Shown here: one piece after another, positions 9,783 to 15,412 of the stretch
How the letters are laid out: every line of letters starts with the position of its first letter
Numbering within the stretch: the first letter of the stretch is position 1
Assembly: GCA_964486935.1 (NCBI GenBank)
Contig: CAZAPG010000001.1
Location: forward strand, 429,906 to 493,905
Length of the DNA: 64,000 nucleotides
Reading direction: 5' to 3'
Source: CAZAPG01 sp964486935
GTDB taxonomy: Bacteria; Chloroflexota; Anaerolineae; 4572-78; J111
The notes under the pieces: model-generated
The model's input: the letters and a program-made list of their open reading frames with translations, nothing else
What the model was told of the DNA's origin: nothing
Databases searched by the model: none
Position numbers and translations under genes: made by a program

Positions 9783-10955
9783 TTAATACAACCCACAGAT
9801 TAGATCGGCCATCTGGTCTAACGGGCCAACAGATAGTTTGTAGCAGTTGGCCTGGCTGATAAGGGTTGCCAGTTCGATAAACAAGTGGGTAATATTGTTA
9901 TCATTAGACGCATCATCTGACCCGGAAAACTGGTAGGTACCTTGATACTGTCGCAGTAGGGCCATAATGGCTTCACGTTTTGATATTGCTTCAAGCCGGG
10001 CGGGTTGGTCAAAGGTCGGCGAGGCCGTAACAGGCCGGTAAATATCCACAATTGATACCTGTTGCTGGCGGCAAATGGCCTCTATTTGAGAGAAGGCGGA
10101 AAATTGACGGGCCGCCTTGATTTTTACGGCCGGGTAGAAGTAAGTGTTATCTAAATCAACTTCTGCGATTTCATCAATCCGGCTGATGGCCTTCAGTAGT
10201 CGTTTATCTAGATGGTCAAAAGAGATACACAACTCCTGGCCGGATTTGCCGTTTGAATTTACGGGTTGGTTGGGGTGGCGCAGAATAATAATGTGACTGA
10301 TCTCTGCTGCCTCTCCCAAACTGTGGGGGCGTACGCGTTCAATATCCACAAATAATTTGCCCATCCATAGCGGCGCGTCAGTGGTTAAATGGGTAAGCCC
10401 TACCCGCTCGAGCGCGTCCGGGCGAATTCTGAGCGTGCGGGGGAAAGGGTGAACTTGCCGGCTGCTTCTGTCAATGGCCGCTATTTCATCGGATAAAAAA
10501 GCGAACCCTCGCCGGACGAGTTCCAGGGTAGTGGTGGTTTTGCCAAAGGTGGACTCTCCGGCGATAATGACCGCCTGGCCCTGGCGCGCTGCCACGGCCG
10601 CGTGGAACAGAAAATGGCTTTGAACCCTAAAAATAATTTCCTGAATAACTCTGGCATGGATGTACCCTTCAAGCAGTCTGGAGTTCTTGAGATGGCGCAT
10701 CTCGCCGTCCCAGATAATCGTGGGTTTTTGCCAGGGATTCTCGGCGTTACTCAAAATAATAATTTCCAGTTGCGATTGAGCCGGATTAGTTGCCCGGCCT
10801 GGTAAAAAGCGGGGATAAACTTGGGTAAACAGGTTGGTATAAACCTGAGAGTCGGCCCGAATAGTTACCTCGACATCAAAAAAACGCAGCTTTAATTGAT
10901 GAGGGGCTAAAGCTGCTGTTAGTTTCATGCTATCTTTACAATCAAAGTTAAGCAT
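9783..10955 (-). CDS. HPr kinase/phosphorylase-like P-loop protein (HprK-related, RiPP-type)
   Basis: A 390-residue protein resembling HprK-related kinases found in peptide-modification loci. A conserved FHAAVAA segment precedes a Walker A motif GESTFGKTT (about residues 152-160). LSDEIAAID follows about 20 residues on, then the PFPRTLRIRP segment typical of this family. In characterised relatives (the paeninodin lasso pathway kinase) the enzyme phosphorylates the precursor peptide rather than HPr; extending this here is inference. Start ATG 10955 has AAGGGA about 9 nt upstream; an internal ATG at 10928 is less well placed. It lies downstream of the small YxxP peptide and PqqD genes and immediately upstream of the PKD exoprotein. 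Confidence 0.8.
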   Translation of the reverse strand: MLNFDCKDSMKLTAALAPHQLKLRFFDVEVTIRADSQVYTNLFTQVYPRFLPGRATNPAQSQLEIIILSNAENPWQKPTIIWDGEMRHLKNSRLLEGYIHARVIQEIIFRVQSHFLFHAAVAARQGQAVIIAGESTFGKTTTTLELVRRGFAFLSDEIAAIDRSSRQVHPFPRTLRIRPDALERVGLTHLTTDAPLWMGKLFVDIERVRPHSLGEAAEISHIIILRHPNQPVNSNGKSGQELCISFDHLDKRLLKAISRIDEIAEVDLDNTYFYPAVKIKAARQFSAFSQIEAICRQQQVSIVDIYRPVTASPTFDQPARLEAISKREAIMALLRQYQGTYQFSGSDDASNDNNITHLFIELATLISQANCYKLSVGPLDQMADLICGLY

Positions 10956-11003
10956 TTGAATTTATCCCTTAGAGGACATACTACTTAACAATCTTAATAA
11001 CTT

Positions 11004-11136
11004 TGTAACTACTCAGCCCTCATGTCATTTCGAGGCGTTTTTTGCCGAGAAATCCCCACGATGGTTGCCGGTATAGCGCCTGCCGGGAGATTTCTCGCTC
11101 CTGCGTCGCTCGAAATGACATGCCTGAGCAGTTACA
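11004..11136. mobile_element. MITE-like element, 133 bp, with 6-bp target duplication
   Basis: The terminal inverted repeats are about 28-31 bp. The left arm runs 11004-11034 and the right arm 11109-11136; they share TGTAACT-CTCAG and the perfect 14-mer CATGTCATTTCGAG, with one mismatch and a 3-nt indel. The direct repeat TAACTT flanks the element exactly at 10998-11003 and 11137-11142. There is no transposase inside. It fills much of the 378-bp gap between the HprK-like gene and the small peptide gene. The remainder of that gap holds two further hairpins. Confidence 0.6.
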
Positions 11137-11153
11137 TAACTTTTATCAAGAAT

Positions 11154-11189
11154 GAAATAGGGGCAATTATTTGTACTTGCCCCTATTTC
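11154..11189. terminator. Perfect 13-bp inverted repeat (possible terminator or RNA hairpin)
   Basis: Arms GAAATAGGGGCAA (11154-11166) and TTGCCCCTATTTC (11177-11189) pair perfectly around a 10-nt loop. It lies downstream of the small peptide gene on the minus strand. The T-tract is weak, so it may be an RNA-stabilising hairpin rather than a terminator. Confidence 0.45.
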
Positions 11190-11289
11190 ACAGTTTGTTT
11201 GGTTTTGGGTAAGCAAATGAGCGCTACCCCTATCCCTTACGTGTCACCATTACGTTGTTGCTGTTAAATTTAGAAATATTTATTACGTA

Positions 11290-11324
11290 GGGAGGCAAGC
11301 TATAACTGGAACCGCTTGCCTCCC
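11290..11324 (-). terminator. Stem-loop just after the small peptide gene
   Basis: Perfect 11-bp arms GGGAGGCAAGC (11290-11300) and GCTTGCCTCCC (11314-11324) begin 9 nt after the peptide stop codon. An AT-rich stretch without a clean U-run follows on the minus strand. This is the usual place for a partial terminator that lets a precursor peptide be expressed above its downstream genes. Confidence 0.5.
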
Positions 11325-11333
11325 CGATGTCAC

Positions 11334-11474
11334 TTAGTTGACTTGGGGGCCGCCCCCGTTGGTGCCGCCGTTGGTGCCGCCAACTGTTTGAGCAGGGCCA
11401 AGTTCTTCAAGCAGCAACTCGGCTGTGTAGGTAATTACTTCTGGCGCTTGATAAACCAATTTTTTGTCTTCCAT
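11334..11474 (-). CDS. Putative RiPP precursor peptide with YxxP leader (46 aa)
   Basis: A 46-codon gene too short for ordinary gene calling. Its ribosome-binding site is AGGAGGT, 6 nt from the ATG at 11474. The N-terminal half is leader-like and amphipathic, with VYQAPEV giving Tyr8-x-x-Pro11. This is the YxxP signature that PqqD-like recognition elements bind in lasso leaders (family knowledge). An acidic stretch ELLLEELG comes next. From about residue 27 the peptide is a low-complexity putative core, PAQTVGG then TNGGTNGGG, ending PQVN. The core has no Cys, Ser, Asp or Glu, so a classical lasso ring, lanthionine or thioether is not possible. Thr30, Thr34 and Thr38 are the only hydroxyl residues. 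It lies between a PqqD-family gene and an HprK-like gene on the same strand. No known family is recognised; a precursor role is inferred from size, RBS, leader motif and neighbours. Confidence 0.7.
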   Translation of the reverse strand: MEDKKLVYQAPEVITYTAELLLEELGPAQTVGGTNGGTNGGGPQVN

Positions 11475-11933
11475 TACTTACCTCCTGGATAAGATTAAAG
11501 AATTTTGATTAGATAGAACAGCAACGTGCGTTTGGCGACACTACTAGGGATAATATAATATACTTTCATAAGATAGACATGTGGAATTTCTATGAAATTG
11601 GTTAGAAAAAACGCCTTCGCCAATTTTGTATTTAGGAGACTGACCGCAGTATCGCTGCCGCACCGGTTTGTCCGCTAAAAGGTTGTTTTGAGTCGGCTTT
11701 GAGCCGACTTGAGTTACCAGCCTGCGAATTCATTCGTAGGCAAGTTGGCTTGTGGGTAATAGATAGCTAAAAAGCAGAGCATACGTTGTATGTTGTAGAT
11801 ATAGCAATTTATTAACGCTGTATATTGCGGTTATTTTGCAAAAAAAGAGCCAACCATAAATTTGGCGAAGGTATTGAAAAAGAGGGGATAATAAGTTTGC
11901 GTGGCGTTAAGTTGGCGAAGATATAGTTGAAGC
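11475..11933 (-). other. Leader region between PqqD gene and small peptide gene
   Basis: This 459-bp stretch has no supported gene. It holds the strong ribosome-binding site of the small peptide and an AT-rich run at 11551-11563 that could supply a -10 element (TATATT on the minus strand) without a convincing -35. It also contains the double-hairpin repeat at 11691-11755. The motif TTGGCGAAG occurs three times: near 11610 in inverted orientation, near 11862 and near 11912. The peptide may therefore have its own promoter, but this is weakly supported. Confidence 0.4.
11691..11755. repeat. Double-hairpin dispersed-type repeat
   Basis: Perfect hairpin AGTCGGCT-TTG-AGCCGACT (11691-11709) is followed by a second hairpin, CCTGCGAAT-TC-ATTCGTAGG with one mismatch, and then CAAGTTGGCT. 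Paired short palindromes of this style are common as dispersed intergenic repeats in genomes of this kind (general knowledge). Copy number cannot be seen from one window. Confidence 0.4.
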
Positions 11934-12206
11934 TCATCTCTCGATAAGTAATCCCTTAGCCGCAAAAATTTCAAGGGTGCGCTCAATATCCTGCAAAACG
12001 TCATGCCCCGCGGGGACATCGAACCTGGCCCTGATCTGTGTTTCCATCTCTGCCGGGGTGTGAGCGCCATCACATAATTCCCAGATAAGTTTTGCGGTTG
12101 GGTTAAGCACATGAATAGCGGCACCTGCGCTATCGTGCAGCATCGTTTCATCTCCCACTTCTCTCATAGTAATACCGGGATTACAGACAGGCTTGGGTGA
12201 AGTCAT
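11934..12206 (-). CDS. PqqD-family peptide-binding protein (RiPP recognition element)
   Basis: A 90-residue PqqD-fold protein. The family hallmarks are visible: an N-terminal beta-hairpin region (ITMREVGDETMLHD), then HVLNPTAKLIWELCDG (about 32-47), HTPAEM, and the C-terminal helix FAAKGLLIER. Stand-alone members act as chaperones or recognition elements that hold the leader of a modified peptide; lasso B1 proteins are of this type. Its likely partner is the YxxP peptide 460 bp downstream. The start has AGGAGG 6 nt upstream. An overlapping open frame on the same strand runs on to 11831 but shows no family resemblance and was not annotated. Confidence 0.85.
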   Translation of the reverse strand: MTSPKPVCNPGITMREVGDETMLHDSAGAAIHVLNPTAKLIWELCDGAHTPAEMETQIRARFDVPAGHDVLQDIERTLEIFAAKGLLIER

Positions 12207-12218
12207 CGAAATCCTCCT

Positions 12219-12291
12219 CTGTAAATAGCCCCCTCCCCAGCCCTCCCCCGCGCGCGGGGGAGGGAGTCGCGCAGCGACGGGTGGGGGTAGA
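12219..12291. repeat. GC-rich palindromic repeat in the PqqD 5' region
   Basis: A 24-bp perfect palindrome (12241-12264, CCCTCCCCCGCG and its complement) lies within a longer CCCCTCCCC...GGGTGGGGGTA unit. The unit looks like a dispersed repeat dropped into the leader of the PqqD gene, ending about 12 bp before its start codon. A second hairpin, CCTGCGC-GCA-GCGCAGG, lies close by at about 12383-12399. Confidence 0.5.
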
Positions 12292-12404
12292 TAAAATTTT
12301 CATTCTCGTTGCTGTCCCACAGGGACTGTTGCACTCCTATGTAAATAAAATTGGTAAAGTTGTTGCGGAGTGAACACTTGCGCCTGCGCGCAGCGCAGGT
12401 GAAA

Positions 12405-12446
12405 CTACAGTTTTTCATTCCTTCGGCGGTGTGTCGCCAGACTCAT
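12405..12446 (-). CDS. Possible 13-codon leader ORF upstream of PqqD gene
   Basis: The ATG at 12446 has an excellent ribosome-binding site (AAGGAG, 5-nt spacer) but the frame stops after 13 codons (MSLATHRRRNEKL). It lies downstream of a good promoter and upstream of the hairpins and the PqqD gene. It could be a leader peptide, or the surviving start of a gene cut off when the palindromic repeats inserted. The surrounding 473-bp region (12207-12679) has no other supported gene. Confidence 0.3.
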   Translation of the reverse strand: MSLATHRRRNEKL

Positions 12447-12572
12447 ACTGACTCCTTAATTATTTGAGCGTGATTAAATTGGGTACATGCTCTATCTGAA
12501 TTGTCCAGGAGGGCGTTCGCCGAATGCCCTTACAACTGAAAGGATACATCCTTATGTGGCTTGAATGTCAAC

Positions 12573-12602
12573 ATTGTAGCATGACACGGCTTGAAATAGC
12601 AA
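12573..12602 (-). promoter_or_regulatory. Sigma-70-type promoter for the PqqD/RiPP locus
   Basis: On the minus strand, TTGCTA and TACAAT are separated by 18 nt, and the -10 is extended (TGCTACAAT). Downstream lie hairpins (AAGGAT palindrome at 12541-12554; AGGGC...GCCCT near 12512-12534), the 13-codon ORF and PqqD. The position just after the metalloprotease terminator supports a separate transcription unit. Confidence 0.5.
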
Positions 12603-12624
12603 CTGAAAAAAGATTGCCCTAATC

Positions 12625-12655
12625 AAAAAACGCACCTGATGGAGGGCGCGTTTTT
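12625..12655 (-). terminator. Rho-independent terminator after metalloprotease gene
   Basis: Arms AAAAAACGC (12625-12633) and GCGTTTTT (12648-12655) flank a GC-rich loop, with a T-run reading out on the minus strand. It lies 25 bp beyond the metalloprotease stop codon. Confidence 0.65.
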
Positions 12656-12679
12656 GAGGGTGGTATCTAAAGGCGTGGA

Positions 12680-14314
12680 TTAATTTTTTGAAACTAGAGG
12701 AAGGTAGTATGAATATTTAAAATTTGCAGCGAGGGCAATGTTACTATAACCAGAGTTGCCGCTGCTGTTATAAGCCCTGACCCGATAAGCATAATTTGTG
12801 TGGGTTAAGTTGCCATCGACATGAGAAGTTGTATTAGCGCCTACGGTGGCTATTTGGCTCCAGCCGCTGGTCCCATTGGCGGAGCGCTCAATTTTGAAGC
12901 CGGACTCGTTACTGCTGGCGTCATTCCAGGCGAGATTGATTTGACGACTGTTGCTGACCGCAGCTATTAGATTGTTGGGGGCGTTAGGTGCGCATATTTG
13001 GGTCTTGCCGCTGGCAATGTTACTGTAACCGGAGTTGCCATCTGAATTGTAGGCGCGGACGCGGTAGTAATAAGTGGTGTTGCAGGCCAGGCCCGTATTC
13101 GAGTAAGAGGTTGTATTAGCGCCTACGGTAGCTATTTGGCTCCAGCTGCTGGTTCCGTTAGCGGAGCGCTCAATTTTGAAGCCGGACTCGTTGCTGCTGG
13201 CCTCATTCCAGGCGAGGTTGATTTGACTTTTGGATATTGTTGTAGCCAACAGGTTAATTGGCGCATAGGGCGGGCTGGGAGAAGCGCTAGGGTAAAGATT
13301 GCAGACTCCACTAATGTCATCAGATTGCAAACTACGTTTAGCGGTGCTACCAGGTAAGATTTGATAAAACATGACCAGAGTAGAACTTGAATTGTTGTGA
13401 CTTAATCCCAAAGCATGCCCTAACTCATGCAGAGCCACCGACTCCACATCATATTCATCATAAGCCGGGTTTGTACTCCACTTATATTTTTCGAAGAACA
13501 CAATATCTGTTTCTGTGAAATTGGAGCCACTGGACCACCAGTATGTTAGAGCGAGGTAAGAACTATCTGTTGTTTTCCAGGAAACACAATTTACTCCATC
13601 CTTGGAGCCAGCGGTACAAGAGCTGGTTTGAGACTGAAAGCCCAAAAAAGAGCATGAAACATTACTCCAGGTGTTCATTGCATTTTGCACCGCAATACGC
13701 TCGCCATCTCCAGGAATGTCGTTGGTATTGGGGTTAATATAAAAATTTACCGGAATGCTAGTATCGGGCCAGACCTTCCCACTGGGGTTGAACATTACTC
13801 CAATCCCCTGCTCTAATACAATCAAATCGGCGTCAACCTGAGCAATACGATAATCGCCGCCTTCTGCAGGCGTCAATCTGGCCCAGATACGCATTTCCTG
13901 GGCCAATTGCGGCTCGTGAGAAACAACCAGCGTCGTATCGCCAACTGTGCCCCCCTGATAACGGATGACCACCTGACTCTCTGACAGCGTTCCCTGCGCA
14001 ACCTTTTCGACATTTACAAAAGCGCGGCTGATAATCAACCCGTCGGCTTGATATTCAGAGATAACTTGCTCAACCCTGCCTTCGATGATAAGCGGCGTGG
14101 TATCTTGCGAATTTAAGGATAAATAGGTTGAAACAGGCGCGCTGAAGCTCTTAAGTAAAAATTGCGGCGCTTCCTGATCTTGATTCGCTTGCCAGGCGGC
14201 GGAGGGATGTCCGGCGGTGGCTGTCAGAGAGAAAAACAAAAAAAGCAGTGGCAAAACCATAAACACCAGCGTTGCTTCCAGGCGTCTGTCGATGCGAATT
14301 TTTGAGAGTTTCAT
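12680..14314 (-). CDS. Secreted matrixin-like zinc metalloprotease with two fibronectin III domains
   Basis: A 544-residue exported protein with an N-terminal hydrophobic signal segment (~15-35). The catalytic domain carries the zinc motif HELGHALGLSH (about residues 295-305). A methionine turn (VMFYQ) and the SDDISGVCNLYPS segment typical of M10-type matrixins follow. Two fibronectin type III domains come next (~350-435 and ~440-525), each with the near-identical ESGFKIERSANGTS stretch. The protein ends YYLPLVSKN, like other secreted proteins of this phylum. It probably degrades extracellular protein or processes surface proteins. Whether it acts on products of the neighbouring peptide locus is open. 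The start has AAGGA before the ATG. A terminator follows. Confidence 0.88.
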   Translation of the reverse strand: MKLSKIRIDRRLEATLVFMVLPLLFLFFSLTATAGHPSAAWQANQDQEAPQFLLKSFSAPVSTYLSLNSQDTTPLIIEGRVEQVISEYQADGLIISRAFVNVEKVAQGTLSESQVVIRYQGGTVGDTTLVVSHEPQLAQEMRIWARLTPAEGGDYRIAQVDADLIVLEQGIGVMFNPSGKVWPDTSIPVNFYINPNTNDIPGDGERIAVQNAMNTWSNVSCSFLGFQSQTSSCTAGSKDGVNCVSWKTTDSSYLALTYWWSSGSNFTETDIVFFEKYKWSTNPAYDEYDVESVALHELGHALGLSHNNSSSTLVMFYQILPGSTAKRSLQSDDISGVCNLYPSASPSPPYAPINLLATTISKSQINLAWNEASSNESGFKIERSANGTSSWSQIATVGANTTSYSNTGLACNTTYYYRVRAYNSDGNSGYSNIASGKTQICAPNAPNNLIAAVSNSRQINLAWNDASSNESGFKIERSANGTSGWSQIATVGANTTSHVDGNLTHTNYAYRVRAYNSSGNSGYSNIALAANFKYSYYLPLVSKN

Positions 14315-14450
14315 TGATGATCCTTGGCGTTATTTGAAGTTTTAAGGTGCTGCGTTTGTGTTTTAGGGCATCCATTTTCATTAACTACTCCAAGGCCGGC
14401 CAGCAACCTCAATTATATGAAAATGCCCTGGTTTGCAAAGCATGTCTTCT

Positions 14451-14603
14451 TCAACGTTTGCCGCCGTCATCATCAACAATAACCCGTTTCCACCAGTTGG
14501 GATAACGGGGTTTGATGGTAGTTGCCAGGTACCAGCCTGTGGCCATAATGATGATGTCGATGCTCAGCCACACCACAGAAAAGTTCAATAACCAGTCTAA
14601 CAT
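14451..14603 (-). CDS. Small single-pass membrane protein, 50 aa, unrecognised
   Basis: A 50-codon gene with a G-rich ribosome-binding site (GGGGGTAACA before ATG 14603). Residues ~3-27 form one hydrophobic helix (FSVVWLSIDIIIMATGWYLA). A basic, Trp-rich cytoplasmic-looking tail follows (RYPNWWKRVIVDDD). I do not recognise a family. It sits alone between the metalloprotease gene and the two-component operon, on the same strand as both. Confidence 0.5.
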   Translation of the reverse strand: MLDWLLNFSVVWLSIDIIIMATGWYLATTIKPRYPNWWKRVIVDDDGGKR

Positions 14604-14714
14604 TGTTACCCCCATGCAAAGTAGTTAGTTATTGTTAACAGAATCCGCAACCAGTGTATCTCAAAAGCCAGAGAGTTGTGAAGCGTGGAAAACTCGGATT
14701 TTTTGGTAAATAAA

Positions 14715-14751
14715 CAACGCCGCTTCCGTAAAAACTACGGAGGCGGCGTTG
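14715..14751 (-). terminator. Terminator of the two-component operon
   Basis: Sixteen-base arms (14715-14730 and 14736-14751) pair with one mismatch around AAAAC. A T-rich stretch follows on the minus strand. It starts 17 bp past the response-regulator stop codon. Confidence 0.75.
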
Positions 14752-14767
14752 GACAAAAACTGAACGC

Positions 14768-15412
14768 TTAATTGATAAGTTTGCTTTCCCTGGCATACCG
14801 AACTAATTCTACCCGGCTGCGCAAGTTGAGCTTGCCCATTAAATTGCTGCGGTGACTCTCGACCGTGCGCACGCTAATGCTTAACATATCGGCCATTTGG
14901 CGGTTGGTGTAGCCCTGGGCTATTAAACGCAATACCTCTACCTCGCGGGGAGTCAGCGCCTCTACCGGGGCTTCTTTGGCCGCCGGCGGCGCCGGCGATA
15001 TCTCCTTTAACAGGGCGCGGGTCATGGCCGGGTGAACGTACAGGTCGCCCCGCCACACGGCTCTAATCGCGTCAATCAACTCAGACTCAACGGCCCGTTT
15101 GATAATATAGCCCGACGCCCCGGCCTGAATGGCCTCTTGCAACAACCCCTCATCTTCATGCACCGTTAATATAAGTACCCGCGCCTGGGGCAGGGTTTGT
15201 TTAAGGCGGCGGGTCACATCAATGCCGCTGGAACCGGGCATACTGATATCCAGCAGGATGACGTCGGGTTGCAGTTCTGTGGCCAGGGCCAGCGCCTCTT
15301 CGCCGTTTGAGGCTTCATCTACAACTTCTAATTCAGACTCGGCGCTTAATAAAGCCCTGAGACCGGCCCGCAATACGCCGTGGTCGTCAGCTATCAGTAT
15401 TCGAATCGTCAT
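14768..15412 (-). CDS. NarL/FixJ-family response regulator
   Basis: A 214-residue two-domain regulator. The receiver domain (~3-120) has the acidic pair in ADDHG, the phospho-acceptor Asp in LLDISMPG (~54), Thr in LTVHED and Lys in IIKRAVE. The LuxR-type helix-turn-helix (~148-208) carries LTPREVEVLRLIAQGYTN and SVRTVESHRSNLMGKL. Its reading frame overlaps the end of the upstream histidine kinase gene by 26 bp, so the two are translationally coupled partners. Targets are unknown. Confidence 0.95.
   Translation of the reverse strand: MTIRILIADDHGVLRAGLRALLSAESELEVVDEASNGEEALALATELQPDVILLDISMPGSSGIDVTRRLKQTLPQARVLILTVHEDEGLLQEAIQAGASGYIIKRAVESELIDAIRAVWRGDLYVHPAMTRALLKEISPAPPAAKEAPVEALTPREVEVLRLIAQGYTNRQMADMLSISVRTVESHRSNLMGKLNLRSRVELVRYARESKLIN

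Noticed and set aside
11022..11267. Short frames inside the MITE-like element
   Set aside because: They lie within the inverted-repeat element on both strands and show no coding pattern or transposase motif.
11831..12151. 106-codon minus-strand frame overlapping PqqD
   Set aside because: It is mostly an out-of-frame reading of the PqqD gene. The part beyond the PqqD stop has no family resemblance.
12203..12418. 71-codon minus-strand frame ending with an ATGA overlap to the PqqD gene
   Set aside because: It reads through the palindromic repeats, has no fold-like pattern and its ribosome-binding site is too close to its start (1 nt). The ATGA overlap is probably chance.
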